Positions 36,207-47,025 are shown, counted from the stretch's first letter. The stretch is DNA of 64,000 nt from Ignavibacteria bacterium UBA2360 (GCA_002344125.1 DDTQ01000002.1:1-64000); one strand, 5' to 3'. The notes: a model not told the origin generated them from the sequence alone. Made by a program: numbers and translations.

Positions 36207-38714
36207 ATGCAGGAAAAATTCGCAAATATCGCATTCAATATACCTGTAAGCTCCCTCTTCACTTACAGCATTCCCGATGAACTGAAACCGGAAGTATCTC
36301 GGGGTATCCGCGTATTGGCCCCCTTTGGTAATAAAGATATAACAGGTATCGTAGTTTCAATGAGTGATAACACTGATCTGACCAAACTAAAAGATATCAA
36401 AAGGGTTCTCGATCCCGTTCCCGTTTTAAGCGGTGAGATGATAAGTTTCTGTAAATGGATCTCGGCTTACTACATCTCTCCAATTGGCGAAGTAATTTTC
36501 GCGGCGGTGCCTAAAGGCGTCAATGTTGAATCGAAGGTATTGTATTCAGCCGCTGAAAGCACCCCCAACATAAATTATACTCAGCTTCAGAAAAATATCA
36601 TATCCCTTCTTAAAGAAAAGACCCTGACCATAAAACAAATTGAAAACAAGCTCAGATCAAAAAGTGTAAGAAGCGCTGTACATTCATTGACCGCCGCAGG
36701 AGCTTTAGAGCAGGCATTCGTTACAACAAATGAATCTGCAAAACCCAAATTTGAGCGGTATGTAAAGTTTGATCTTCTGGAGGAATTCAGGGAGTATAAC
36801 AAAGCTTCGCTTGAGATATTTTTCAAAGAAAATAAATTCCGCTCATCCTGCCAGGTTAAAGTTCTAAAGTATCTCATACAAAATGAAATATCCGAAGCTA
36901 AAGCCTCAGATGTTCTCAAAACCACGCGATCCGCGCTTTCTGTATTGAAGTCCCTCGAGAAACGCGAGTTCCTTACTCTTGTGCAAAAACAGGTTAACCG
37001 GGCCGGCAGCCATGAATTCAGTGAGGATAAAAAGATCATTGAACTAAATTCTGATCAAAAAAATGTACTAAAGGAGATAAACTCGTCACAGGGTAACTTC
37101 AAAACATTTCTTCTGTTTGGGGTAACAGGAAGCGGTAAAACCCAGGTTTACATGGAAGCCATTCAGAACGTACTTAACAACAGCAAAACTGCAATTGTTC
37201 TTGTACCTGAAATTTCATTAACACCTCAGCTTATACACAGGTTCAAAACATACTTTGGCGATATAATAGGTGTAATTCACAGCAAGCTTTCAGATGGGCA
37301 AAGATTTGATGTTTACCAGCGCATTAGGTCGGGTGAAATTAAGATAGTTATTGGTGCGCGTTCCGCACTGTTCGCGCCGTTAAATGATCTTGGAATAATA
37401 ATTGTTGATGAAGAACACGATCATTCATACAAACAGACTGAAAAAAATCCGAAATACAATGCCCGTGATTCGGCAATAATGAGAGCCAAACTGAATAACG
37501 CAGTTGTAGTTTTGGGTTCCGCTACGCCTTCAATGGAAAGTTTCTACAATTACAGGGCCGGCAAGTATTCCTTAATTGAACTGCCTCACCGCGCATTGAA
37601 GACCCGTCAGCCAAAGGTTGAAATTGTGAATATGCTTGATGAGCTCCGCAATCCGAGCAAATACAAAAAATATGAAACGCAGGAACAGCGCGTCCTTTCC
37701 TCAAGGCTTATTTCATATATTGATTCAGCCCTAAAGAAAAAACAGGCGGTGATACTGATGCAGAACCGCCGGGGTTACTCTGCTTACCAGCAGTGCCTGG
37801 ATTGCGGTACGGTAAAGATGTGCAGGAACTGTGATATCACAATGATCTATCACAAACACAAAAATAACCTTCGCTGCCATTATTGCGGCTCCGTTGAAAG
37901 CCTGTTGACAAATTGTGAAATTTGCGGAAGCAATAATCTGAAGTTAATCGGTGTGGGCACAGAAAAGATAGAAGAAGAAATTCAGAGGCTATTTCCTGAA
38001 GCCAGAAGTATGAGAATGGATGCCGATACAGTAAAGGGAAAGGATGCCCACAGAAAGATCCTGAAAAGTTTTCATGAAGGTGAGTTTGATATACTCATTG
38101 GCACTCAGATGATATCCAAAGGACTGGACTTCCCGAATGTTTATCTTGTAGGTGTAATTTCAGCAGATATTGGATTATTTATCCCTGATTTCAGGGCATC
38201 TGAAAAAACCTTCCAGCTGCTTATGCAGGTATCCGGCCGTTCCGGAAGAATAAGTGATGATGGCAGGGTTGTAATACAAACTATGAATCCCGAAAACTAT
38301 ATTTTTCCTTTGGTTGAAAACCATGATTACACGGGTTTTTTTGAAAAGGAGATCAAACACAGGCAGCTTCACCGCTACCCACCATTTTCAAAGATGATAC
38401 TTATTGAAGTTTCATCACCAAACCAGGTCAGTGTGAACAATCACTCCTGGAAAATATATCATCACCTCAACAATAAACTCATTCATTGGGGAAGTGAAAT
38501 TCACATTGAGCTGCTTAAACCCGCGCCAGCGCTTATTTATAAAATTAAGAATACTTTCCGTATGCACATAATACTTAAAGTAATGAAGACAACCGGCGAT
38601 ACCATATCACAAAGCGAAGCTTTGGTAAACGGTTTGCATGAATTTACAGCCTCGCTGAAACTTAAATCAACTGAAAGAGTGAATATTGATGTTGACCCGC
38701 TGAGTTTTTACTAG
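36207..38714 (+). CDS. priA: primosomal replication-restart helicase PriA
   Basis: An 835-aa superfamily 2 helicase that reloads the replisome at stalled forks. It has the N-terminal 3'-DNA-binding domain, Walker A GVTGSGKTQVY near residue 306, the DEEHD box, and the zinc-binding insertion with paired cysteines (CLDCGTVKMCRNCD, CHYCGSVESLLTNCEICGS). Helicase motifs V and VI (IGTQMISKGLDFPNV, QVSGRSGR) follow. It is intact. It ends 3 nt from the convergent rnr stop, with no room for a terminator between them. Confidence 0.95.
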   Translation: MQEKFANIAFNIPVSSLFTYSIPDELKPEVSRGIRVLAPFGNKDITGIVVSMSDNTDLTKLKDIKRVLDPVPVLSGEMISFCKWISAYYISPIGEVIFAAVPKGVNVESKVLYSAAESTPNINYTQLQKNIISLLKEKTLTIKQIENKLRSKSVRSAVHSLTAAGALEQAFVTTNESAKPKFERYVKFDLLEEFREYNKASLEIFFKENKFRSSCQVKVLKYLIQNEISEAKASDVLKTTRSALSVLKSLEKREFLTLVQKQVNRAGSHEFSEDKKIIELNSDQKNVLKEINSSQGNFKTFLLFGVTGSGKTQVYMEAIQNVLNNSKTAIVLVPEISLTPQLIHRFKTYFGDIIGVIHSKLSDGQRFDVYQRIRSGEIKIVIGARSALFAPLNDLGIIIVDEEHDHSYKQTEKNPKYNARDSAIMRAKLNNAVVVLGSATPSMESFYNYRAGKYSLIELPHRALKTRQPKVEIVNMLDELRNPSKYKKYETQEQRVLSSRLISYIDSALKKKQAVILMQNRRGYSAYQQCLDCGTVKMCRNCDITMIYHKHKNNLRCHYCGSVESLLTNCEICGSNNLKLIGVGTEKIEEEIQRLFPEARSMRMDADTVKGKDAHRKILKSFHEGEFDILIGTQMISKGLDFPNVYLVGVISADIGLFIPDFRASEKTFQLLMQVSGRSGRISDDGRVVIQTMNPENYIFPLVENHDYTGFFEKEIKHRQLHRYPPFSKMILIEVSSPNQVSVNNHSWKIYHHLNNKLIHWGSEIHIELLKPAPALIYKIKNTFRMHIILKVMKTTGDTISQSEALVNGLHEFTASLKLKSTERVNIDVDPLSFY

Positions 38715-38717
38715 GCC

Positions 38718-40844
38718 CTATTGCTTCACAAACGCGAGGTCTATCCACCTGTGCTCTGTATCAACTTTATGAACTTTAACTTTAACCTTATCACCTATCC
38801 TGTATTTCTTCCTTCTGTTCCTGCCTACTATCTGGTAATTCTGCTGATCTAGTATATAATAATCATCATTCATATCACGCAGCCTTACCATTCCTTCAAT
38901 CATGCTTTCAGTAATTTCAACATAAATGCCGTATTCAGAAATTCCGGATACAATTCCGTTCAATATCATACCTACCTGGTTTTCCATGTACTGGCACTGC
39001 AGTATTTTTATCGCTTCACGCTCCGCCTGAACGGCATTTATTTCCCTATCGGTTGATTGTTTGCTGATATCCGGAAGTACCTTCGAGTAATGCGCTGTCT
39101 TTTTGGCATTCATGCCGTTGAGTATATCAAACAATATACGATGTACTATCAGGTCAGGGTATCTTCTGATAGGTGAAGTAAAATGAGTGTAGTGGTCAAA
39201 TCCCAGGCCGTAATGCCCTATATTTTCCTCAGAATATATAGCTTTAGACATAGCCCGTATTGTAATATCATTTATCAGGTACTCCTCAGGCCTGCCTTCA
39301 ACTTCCAACAGCATCTTCTGAATTGAACGTTTATTTTCGGGGTCAACTCTTAGACCAAATTGTTTAACGAACTGAGAAAGCTCCGCAATACGTTTTTTAT
39401 CGGGAATGTCATGTATCCTGTAGATAAACGGAACTTTTCGCTTCTGTCTTTCTACAAACAACGTTACACATTTGTTCGCAACAAGCATAAAATCTTCTAT
39501 CATCCTCATTGAATCAAGGCGTTCTTTCGGCTTGATACTTTTTATCAGGCCATTCTCAATTTCTGCCTTCACTTCCGTTGATTCAAAATCAAGGCTCCCT
39601 TCATCAAGCCTGCGTTTAAAAAGAATCTTATGCAGCTCATTCATTTCATTTATCTTATGAAGGAATTTTCCTTCCTGCTTATCCAGTATGTTCTGCACTT
39701 CTTCATATGTAAATCTTTTTTTACTGTTTATTACAGATTTGCATACATCATATTTATGAATGTTGCCCTTTTTATCAATTTCCATAAAACAGGAAAACAC
39801 AAGACGGTCAACTTTTTCTTTCAGAGAACAGATATCATTTGAAAGCTTCTCAGGCAGCATTGGCACCACATCATTCATAAGGTACACGCTCGTGCCGCGC
39901 AGCAGCGCCTCTTCATCAAGCGCGGAACCTTCCTTAACGTAGTGGCTTACATCAGCTATATGAACTCCAAGATAGTAGTTTCCGCTGCTAAGAATATCGA
40001 GTGAAATAGCATCGTCAAAATCTTTGGCGTCAACGGGATCAATAGTAAATATCAGTTCATTTCTCAGGTCTTTTCTTGTTTTGATCTCAGTTTCAGAAAT
40101 TTCAAACAGCCCGTCATCTTCAAGTTTTTTTAATTCTTCACGTACAATTTTGGGGAATGTCTTTGTAAGTCCGTACTTTTTTATGAGTGCTTTAAATTCT
40201 GTTGTAACATCGCCCGCTTTGCCAAGAATTTTAGTGATCTTTCCTTCCGGAGAAAGGTCCTGGTATTCCCAGTTAACAATTTCACATATCACCTTATCAC
40301 CGTGTACGGCGCCTTTAAGCGCTGACTTGGGAATGAATATATCCTTCCTGAATTTCCTGTCATCGGGGATAACAAACGCGTAATCTTCACCTTTGCTGCT
40401 GAATTCCAGCTTTCCAACAATGGTGTGCTTTACTCTTTCTACAATATTTTCTACAATAGCTTCGCGTTCATTGCTTCCTGCGTACTCTATGATTGTTACT
40501 TCTACTTTATCACCGGTGAGCGCTGTCAGCAGATTTTTTTTCTTTATCGGAAGAATTATTGTTCCCTGTTCAGTTGTAATTTCCGCTGCATATTCATTCT
40601 TCTTATCAAGGGTTATTATACCTTCATAAAAATCCGTTCTGCCGTTATATTCATAGTACTTTCCATTCTTCTGAAGCTCACCCTCTCTAACCAGCTCAGC
40701 AAGAATATTGCGGACATCAGCTTTCAGCGATTTATTGACCCGCAGTTTATTGAAGAGCATATTGAATTTAACCGATAGCGACGGGTTCTTTTTAAACAAG
40801 CCTGAAATTTGTTGTTTCAGTTCTTCAGTCTTTTTTCCTGGCAA
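38718..40844 (-). CDS. rnr: ribonuclease R
   Basis: A 708-aa 3'-5' exoribonuclease that degrades structured RNA. The order is an N-terminal winged helix (residues ~10-60), cold-shock domains (~70-220), the RNB catalytic domain (FTIDPVDAKDFDDAISL with the metal-binding aspartates near 262-275, and HYGLGFDHYTHFTSPIRRYPD) and an S1 domain at the C-terminus (IVSGISEYGIYVEITESMIEGMVRL). It lacks the long basic tail of the E. coli enzyme. The tamB-like gene upstream ends 17 nt before it, so they may share a transcript. Confidence 0.93.
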   Translation of the reverse strand: MPGKKTEELKQQISGLFKKNPSLSVKFNMLFNKLRVNKSLKADVRNILAELVREGELQKNGKYYEYNGRTDFYEGIITLDKKNEYAAEITTEQGTIILPIKKKNLLTALTGDKVEVTIIEYAGSNEREAIVENIVERVKHTIVGKLEFSSKGEDYAFVIPDDRKFRKDIFIPKSALKGAVHGDKVICEIVNWEYQDLSPEGKITKILGKAGDVTTEFKALIKKYGLTKTFPKIVREELKKLEDDGLFEISETEIKTRKDLRNELIFTIDPVDAKDFDDAISLDILSSGNYYLGVHIADVSHYVKEGSALDEEALLRGTSVYLMNDVVPMLPEKLSNDICSLKEKVDRLVFSCFMEIDKKGNIHKYDVCKSVINSKKRFTYEEVQNILDKQEGKFLHKINEMNELHKILFKRRLDEGSLDFESTEVKAEIENGLIKSIKPKERLDSMRMIEDFMLVANKCVTLFVERQKRKVPFIYRIHDIPDKKRIAELSQFVKQFGLRVDPENKRSIQKMLLEVEGRPEEYLINDITIRAMSKAIYSEENIGHYGLGFDHYTHFTSPIRRYPDLIVHRILFDILNGMNAKKTAHYSKVLPDISKQSTDREINAVQAEREAIKILQCQYMENQVGMILNGIVSGISEYGIYVEITESMIEGMVRLRDMNDDYYILDQQNYQIVGRNRRKKYRIGDKVKVKVHKVDTEHRWIDLAFVKQ

Positions 40845-40860
40845 TTGCGTGGTATTTAAA

Positions 40861-43800
40861 TTAGTAACGGATCTTATAAGTTAAACCCGCACGGGTATCA
40901 AAACCCTGATCCGTTATAAATAGTGAGTTAGAATACGTTCTTGAGATCTGTATCAGAAGATTGTTTGATACATTCAGATTAAACAGCTTGTTCAGCGGAT
41001 ACTCAACACTTACTTCAAGGTTATTGATATTACTCAGAATCTTTCCGCCAAATTTCACTATGGCGTCGCCAAAAGCTGATGTTATCTTTATATCCGTATT
41101 GCTGATATTTCCGCCATTGTAAATTACCTCTGTGTTAACAATAAATGGCGCGATGTTCCTTAGTGCTTCAAACAGAAGCGAAGAAGCAAGCCCTGACCCG
41201 AAGTTGTTTCCCAGATTAGTCAGTGCGGTTGCTCCTAATCCCGAGGTGTTAAGCGGACTGCCAAATAACAGGTATGATATCGCTTTATTCTGCGCTTCGG
41301 GACCCTCCTGCTTGTTATCGTTATCATCCATCAGCGAAAGCGTAAGTTTAGGCTGGTAACGGGTACCTTTTATATCCAGTATCACGTACATTATTTCCTG
41401 CTGCTGGTCAACTGTCCTAATGTTTTTGTACTGTGCCTTTATATTCAAAGCCGGATTATTATAATCGCCGTTGAACTCGAGATAACTATCCCTTATCGAA
41501 AAGTTTTTGTAGAACCGGTAATAAGAATCACCTACTATATTAAGCCGCCCGAAGAGCTGGAACCTCCGGTCCGGTGTCTTATTATCAAGCCTTAGGTTAC
41601 CCTGAAACTCTCCGTTCAATTCTTCCCGGGTTAAACTGTTCATGTTCACGTTCACTGAAATATTCTTTTCCATTAGTATATCAAGGTCATAGGTAATATA
41701 GTCCGCAACGGTAGGCTCCCGTTTTTCAAGGATGTAATTGTACCTTAGGAACGGGTCTAAACCGCCCACATCTTCTTCTGATACAGTTATGGTAGTATCA
41801 AGGAATCTGAACCCGGTGGAATCCGTGAGAATTCTGTATGTAAAATCATCTGAATATATATCATAAGCCAGGCTTGAAATTGCAGGGAAATATAATTTGG
41901 CGCTCTTAATTACCAATTGACCCGATACAAGCAGGTTCCTTAAATTTCCTTTTATCCTGATAGGCGGTGTACCTATACCCCCAAGCATCTCGCCGTAGAA
42001 ACCAAACCTGTTCTGGATCGAAGAACCATCAAGGAAATACATATCTCCCTGTGTTGTAAGATCAATATCGTTAACACTTAACCCGGCAAAATTTATTTTG
42101 CCGAATACATCAATATGTCTTGCCTGATCCCTATCGTTATAAATAGAAAACCTTTCAACAATAAGATCTGATTTATCCGTTTTTAAACTGGTTTCAAATC
42201 TATAATACAAACCATTCCACGTAAAGAAGAGCCGCCCCTTGGTAATATTTGCATTACCCGATAATACAGGGTCCGCAATTGTACCCCTTGCCGAAATTTC
42301 CCCGTCAAGGAAACCCCTGAGATCGGTGAAATTTGGTATTGCCTTAGAGAAGAAGTTTATCTGGAAGTTCGTCGCCTTCAGGTTCAGATCAAGCGGGCTC
42401 GTTAACACAGTCATATATGTGGAACTATCGGGTGTTGCAAGGGGATTGTTAAACGGAACATTACCAGTTAACCTTAGCCTGCCCTGCCCCTGTGCGTTGC
42501 TCATTAAAACATCTGTCGCAAGGTTATTGTTTTCGTAATCTATGAACGCGTCAACTCTTCCTACCTTGTTGTTATCATATCGCAGCAAACTTGTATTCAG
42601 TTCCATTCCAAGTTTTGGGTTATCCATGTTGCCCTTAAATGTCAGCAATACTCTCCTGATACTGCCTTTGAACAAAACACTGAAATCATCATTTCGAAGT
42701 TTTTTATTATATAATGCCTCCGGGTTGTATATCAGGTTCATTATTGTTGGTATATCAATATTGTTAGCCTCTGCATATATATCACTGGAATCTCTGAATG
42801 AATAATATCCGCCGATATTCAGTTTAAGAAAATCTCCCGCAATTGAAAATTTATCAAAAATTATTCTCTGTTCAACAGAATAAGGATGGTAACTAACGCT
42901 CATCTTATCTGAATTGTGCGCGGCAATCCGGTTATAACTCGCAAACAGCGTATCTATATATAATGTAACAGAATCTGATGCCAGATCAATATTGCCGGCG
43001 AGATTTACTTTTATTACAGAATCCTGTTCAGCGCTTAAGGAATAATGCTGCAAACCATCGTTTAACCTGTAAACAAACTTAACACTATCATAGGTTCTGG
43101 TGCTCAGCCTCAGGGTATCGGCATTGAAAGTTATCAGTGAATTGAAAGAACCAAAATCGCCCTTTGGGGCATCCTTATAAATAGTGTAATTATTGAAATG
43201 TTTAAATTCCGCCTGTGTATTCCTTACAAGAAACACCGTATCTTTATAAGCAAAGTGGTTCAGATCAACCGTAGTCAATCCGTCAAATCCGGTGGCTGAA
43301 TTTTTGATCCTGCCTTTAACACTGCCATCAAAATACATATCACTCAGGAAGAACAACTTGGATATAGCTTCAGGATTTTTTGTCTTTAGCTCATATGTAA
43401 AATCCATATCTGAAGTAACAACTTTTGTTACCTGCACGGGCATAAGTGTATCAAGCCTGAATTTCTTTGAAATTTCATTCTGGATCATTACAACGTTGCC
43501 GGCAATGACCTCGCCAATTTCAGCGATCTTGAAGTTACCTTTCGCATTGAAATCAACCAGATTAGAGCTTAAAGTTATATAATCATTTGCACCTGTTGTG
43601 GAGATCTTCAGGTCAATTGGTGTAGCCATAAAATCATAGTTTCCGTAATATGAGTTTGCCAGGTTTATGTTATATGTTCCTTCAAGGCCCTCCGGTGAAA
43701 TTCCTTTACCGTTCACATCAAACGCGAAAGTTAAACTGCTTTTATCCGCGCTGTTTTTTGTGAATTCAGATATATCCAGATTGCGGACTTGCCCCTTCAC

Positions 43801-45462
43801 AGAATAAACAGGATTGTTAAAATCCCTGATATTTACATTACCTTTCACACCGGCATCAAACTTTCCCGAAGCGTATTGCACATCCATTTCAACATTGTAT
43901 CCTCTCAGGTTGATAACTCCCTGAGATCTGTCAATTTTCTGTTCAAGAAGTTTTGTATCCCTTAATTCATATTTAAGAGTAGTATTAATTACGCCAAGCT
44001 CAAAACCGCTGCCCACAGCTTCAACGTGACCGTTTATATCACTTTCCAGTTTGGGGTTTTTTATGACTTTTCCAATATTGCCTTTGCTTACATCCACAGA
44101 AGTACTGTAATTGAAATTTGCTGTCTTCAGATTCAGATTGAAAAAACCTTTTGCATTGCCAACCGATGATTGCACATCAAAAGTGGATTCAAAATCCAGC
44201 GGTTCACCTTTATATGAAACATTACCGGTAACTACTCCCACGTGCGTATAATCAGGTATTGGCAGCCCGGGCGTATATCGTTTTGTATCTACAGGGTCAA
44301 TTCTGAATTCGTTGCTCTTCACATCAAACCAAAGATGTTCCGGGTCTATCAGATTAACCATCCTGCCCGAAAAACCCATATTAGTGTTCGGCGTTTCAAT
44401 CCGGCATTTTTCTACAATTATATCATCAAACTTTCCTTTAGCCTTCAGTTCAAAAAATAAATTGCCGTTCAGGAAATCAACAGCCGGTAAAAATGCCTTC
44501 AGGTCATCAAAATCAAAGTTCTTACCAACAAGGCTCATTCTCAGATCTTTCCCTTTAAACGAGGGCAGTCCGTCAACTTTCATCAGGTCAAGTTTATCTA
44601 TAAACACATAGTCCATCTGTACCCAGCTTCTGGATGTTTCTATGTTGAGCTTGTTTATTTCGGCCCTTGATTTGGAGATATAAAAATCACCCGAAAGACC
44701 TTTGAGATCAAAGCCGAAATTAGAATGGAAACCCAGGTGGTCGATCCATAACTGTACCGCATTCTTGTCATATTGCGCGCGTGTTTCAAGGGTAAGTGAA
44801 TTGATCCTGAGATTATCAGTAGTAAAATTGGGGGCGTTTATTACTTTAAGATCTTTAACCGGCAGATCCTCCGGTTTGGATCCAAGCATTGTGAAATTCA
44901 GGTTTTCAACCCTGAGCCTGTTGACATTTATTTTCCAGTCAAACTCTGAGGAATCCTGAGTTGTATCTTCAGAAGAAAAAAGGTATGCGAAGTTAAACAG
45001 TGAGTCACCTTTATCACCTGGTATTCTTACAAAATTTACGGTAGGATTATGAACAACCGCCTCGGTAACTTCGACAGTTTTATTCATAAGTTCGAAAATA
45101 TCGAAGTTAAGTTTAACCCTGTCAAGTTTTATCATCTCATCATGTTTTACTGTAAGTAAAACATCAGTTACAATAATTTCACTGAAGAAATTACCTTCAA
45201 GTCCGCCGATTTTTACTGAAGATTGTTTTTTGGCAAAGCTTTCATTGAGCATATCTGTCAGGTATTCTCTCACAAGATCCCGGAAAAATGATGTTTGTGT
45301 GACGGAAACCAGCAGCGTAAGGAAGAGAAGTAATATTGAAATTAATAGTATTAGCGAAGAAAAAAATCGGAATTTTTTCCCGCGCTTCGGAGCGCTGTTT
45401 TTAGAACCGCCTTCCGGCGATTTACTCACTTCGTTATTGCTTATTTTTTTTTCTTCAGCCAA
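40861..45462 (-). CDS. tamB: TamB/AsmA-like envelope bridge protein
   Basis: A 1533-aa protein with one N-terminal membrane anchor (FFSSLILLISILLLFLTLLVSV, residues ~33-55) and a very long beta-rich body typical of TamB. The C-terminal translocation/assembly module domain (former DUF490) starts near residue 1150 and includes AISYLLFGSPLN and the end strands LTYKIRY. TamB-like proteins form a hydrophobic groove spanning the periplasm and move phospholipids to the outer membrane or aid barrel assembly. Its start is 8 nt from the end of the heptose adenylyltransferase gene, so it belongs to that envelope operon. No TamA partner is adjacent. Confidence 0.9.
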   Translation of the reverse strand: MAEEKKISNNEVSKSPEGGSKNSAPKRGKKFRFFSSLILLISILLLFLTLLVSVTQTSFFRDLVREYLTDMLNESFAKKQSSVKIGGLEGNFFSEIIVTDVLLTVKHDEMIKLDRVKLNFDIFELMNKTVEVTEAVVHNPTVNFVRIPGDKGDSLFNFAYLFSSEDTTQDSSEFDWKINVNRLRVENLNFTMLGSKPEDLPVKDLKVINAPNFTTDNLRINSLTLETRAQYDKNAVQLWIDHLGFHSNFGFDLKGLSGDFYISKSRAEINKLNIETSRSWVQMDYVFIDKLDLMKVDGLPSFKGKDLRMSLVGKNFDFDDLKAFLPAVDFLNGNLFFELKAKGKFDDIIVEKCRIETPNTNMGFSGRMVNLIDPEHLWFDVKSNEFRIDPVDTKRYTPGLPIPDYTHVGVVTGNVSYKGEPLDFESTFDVQSSVGNAKGFFNLNLKTANFNYSTSVDVSKGNIGKVIKNPKLESDINGHVEAVGSGFELGVINTTLKYELRDTKLLEQKIDRSQGVINLRGYNVEMDVQYASGKFDAGVKGNVNIRDFNNPVYSVKGQVRNLDISEFTKNSADKSSLTFAFDVNGKGISPEGLEGTYNINLANSYYGNYDFMATPIDLKISTTGANDYITLSSNLVDFNAKGNFKIAEIGEVIAGNVVMIQNEISKKFRLDTLMPVQVTKVVTSDMDFTYELKTKNPEAISKLFFLSDMYFDGSVKGRIKNSATGFDGLTTVDLNHFAYKDTVFLVRNTQAEFKHFNNYTIYKDAPKGDFGSFNSLITFNADTLRLSTRTYDSVKFVYRLNDGLQHYSLSAEQDSVIKVNLAGNIDLASDSVTLYIDTLFASYNRIAAHNSDKMSVSYHPYSVEQRIIFDKFSIAGDFLKLNIGGYYSFRDSSDIYAEANNIDIPTIMNLIYNPEALYNKKLRNDDFSVLFKGSIRRVLLTFKGNMDNPKLGMELNTSLLRYDNNKVGRVDAFIDYENNNLATDVLMSNAQGQGRLRLTGNVPFNNPLATPDSSTYMTVLTSPLDLNLKATNFQINFFSKAIPNFTDLRGFLDGEISARGTIADPVLSGNANITKGRLFFTWNGLYYRFETSLKTDKSDLIVERFSIYNDRDQARHIDVFGKINFAGLSVNDIDLTTQGDMYFLDGSSIQNRFGFYGEMLGGIGTPPIRIKGNLRNLLVSGQLVIKSAKLYFPAISSLAYDIYSDDFTYRILTDSTGFRFLDTTITVSEEDVGGLDPFLRYNYILEKREPTVADYITYDLDILMEKNISVNVNMNSLTREELNGEFQGNLRLDNKTPDRRFQLFGRLNIVGDSYYRFYKNFSIRDSYLEFNGDYNNPALNIKAQYKNIRTVDQQQEIMYVILDIKGTRYQPKLTLSLMDDNDNKQEGPEAQNKAISYLLFGSPLNTSGLGATALTNLGNNFGSGLASSLLFEALRNIAPFIVNTEVIYNGGNISNTDIKITSAFGDAIVKFGGKILSNINNLEVSVEYPLNKLFNLNVSNNLLIQISRTYSNSLFITDQGFDTRAGLTYKIRY

Positions 45463-45469
45463 ATAGCAG

Positions 45470-45973
45470 TTATTTGCAGTAAAGCTCAGTAATTTTTTCT
45501 ATGATATTTGTTGATGAATTGTTTTCAACAAATTTGATGCGTTTTATTTCGCCGCCTGCTTGCTTAACTATATCAGAGCCCACAATTTTATCTTCGGCCC
45601 AATCAGCGCCCTTAACAAGATAGTTTGGCATTATTTTTTTGATCGTATTGTATGGAGTATCTTCTTCAAATATCACAACATAATCAACAGGTTTCAAATT
45701 TACCAGCACGTACGCCCGGTTATCTTGAGTTACGATCGGGCGCTTATCGCCCTTTATCATTTTTACTGAACTGTCGGAATTCAATCCAACGATCAACACA
45801 TCACCGCAATTCTTTGCTTCGGTCAGGTATTCAACATGTCCACGGTGAATTATATCGAACACACCGTTGGTAAAAACTATTTTTTTGTTCTTCGCCTTAA
45901 GCTCCTTCAAAAAATCCAGATCATCAGCGGCATTATATATATTTTTCAATTTCAAATTCTTCAGTTTTATCAA
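45470..45973 (-). CDS. hldE2 (rfaE2): D-glycero-beta-D-manno-heptose 1-phosphate adenylyltransferase
   Basis: A 167-aa cytidylyltransferase-fold enzyme that makes ADP-heptose precursor for LPS core. It has the HxGH motif (TNGVFDIIHRGHVEYL) and the C-terminal SDIVKQAGG and VENNSSTNIIEKI motifs. In E. coli this activity is fused to the kinase in HldE; here the two are separate genes. The kinase gene lies directly upstream on the same strand. Confidence 0.92.
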   Translation of the reverse strand: MIKLKNLKLKNIYNAADDLDFLKELKAKNKKIVFTNGVFDIIHRGHVEYLTEAKNCGDVLIVGLNSDSSVKMIKGDKRPIVTQDNRAYVLVNLKPVDYVVIFEEDTPYNTIKKIMPNYLVKGADWAEDKIVGSDIVKQAGGEIKRIKFVENNSSTNIIEKITELYCK

Positions 45974-45982
45974 TTACCAATG

Positions 45983-46041
45983 ATTGACTTTCCCAGGTTC
46001 TCGGTTCTAGATTCTTATTTCACGTTTCACTTCTTACTTCT
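45983..46041 (-). repeat. degenerate 7-nt-periodic array between the two hldE genes
   Basis: Read on the minus strand this stretch falls into heptamers with a recurrent GA at positions 6-7 followed by A: GAAGTAA, GAAGTGA, AACGTGA, AATAAGA, ATCTAGA, ACCGAGA, ACCTGGG, AAAGTCA. The first units include the last codons and stop of the kinase gene. Confidence 0.5.
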
Positions 46042-47025
46042 ATATGAATCCAGCAGCGCATTTTTATAAATAGGAATAATTCCAACTTCTTCGCACACTA
46101 TTCCCGCTGCCTGGTTTGCAAGCATCACTGCTTCAATGATACTCGCACCGCCTGCAAGCATAACCGCAATTGTCGAAATTACAGTATCACCCGCACCCGA
46201 AACATCGGCGACTCTTCTTGCCTTTGTGGGGATATTTAAAATTACAGTCTTGTTCTTTTCCTTATCAAATAACATCATACCTTTTTCGCCGCGAGTCAAC
46301 ACAAGATATTCGCAGTTAAGTTTATCGATCAGTTTTCTTCCCGCTTCCTTGACCGAAGCTTCACCATCAATTTTCATTGCCAGAATATCGGCTGTTTCTT
46401 TGCGGTTAGGTTTAAAAACTGTAACATCTTTATATTCAAAAAAATTGTGAAATTTAGGATCTACGTATACGGGTTTATTATTTTTCTTTGCAATACTTAT
46501 TACATCCTGAATCAATTCTTTTGTTAACACGCCTTTATTGTAATCCTGTAAAATTACTGCGGCAAACTGTTTTATGTTGCTGCTCAGAAAGTTAAGTATC
46601 TTTTTTCCGGTTCTTGCTGTAATATCATCTTTAACTTCACTATCTACCCTTAATACATGCTGGGAATGAGCAATAACTCTCGTTTTTGCTGTTGTAGGTC
46701 TGCTGCTATCTTTAATTATGCCAACCGTTGAAAGTCCAAGTGACCTCATAACATCAAGGTAGTGTTTTGAATCGTAATCGGTTCCAATAACACCTATTAA
46801 CACCGGTTCTGCTTCAAGCGCTTTTATATTATTTGCCACATTTGCAGCTCCGCCAAGCCTAAGCTCTGTTTTATCAATATCAACAACGGGCACAGGGGCC
46901 TCCGGGGAAATTCGCGAAATGGTACCATATACGTACTTATCCAGCATTACATCGCCAATAATGGCAATTTTTCTGCCTTTGGACTTCTTAAAAATGCCTT
47001 TTAACTTTGCTTCTGTAATATTCAA
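46027..47025 (-). CDS. hldE1 (rfaE1): D-glycero-beta-D-manno-heptose-7-phosphate kinase
   Basis: A 332-aa PfkB-family kinase that phosphorylates heptose-7-phosphate for LPS heptose synthesis. Family motifs are GDVMLDKYVYGTISRISPEAPVPVV near residues 24-48, RLGGAANVANNIKAL near 56-70 and the catalytic VSGAGDTVISTIAV near 270. The product goes to the adjacent adenylyltransferase. The start is a TTG (giving MNITEAKLK), and a good promoter stands about 40 nt upstream. Confidence 0.93.
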   Translation of the reverse strand: MNITEAKLKGIFKKSKGRKIAIIGDVMLDKYVYGTISRISPEAPVPVVDIDKTELRLGGAANVANNIKALEAEPVLIGVIGTDYDSKHYLDVMRSLGLSTVGIIKDSSRPTTAKTRVIAHSQHVLRVDSEVKDDITARTGKKILNFLSSNIKQFAAVILQDYNKGVLTKELIQDVISIAKKNNKPVYVDPKFHNFFEYKDVTVFKPNRKETADILAMKIDGEASVKEAGRKLIDKLNCEYLVLTRGEKGMMLFDKEKNKTVILNIPTKARRVADVSGAGDTVISTIAVMLAGGASIIEAVMLANQAAGIVCEEVGIIPIYKNALLDSYRSKK

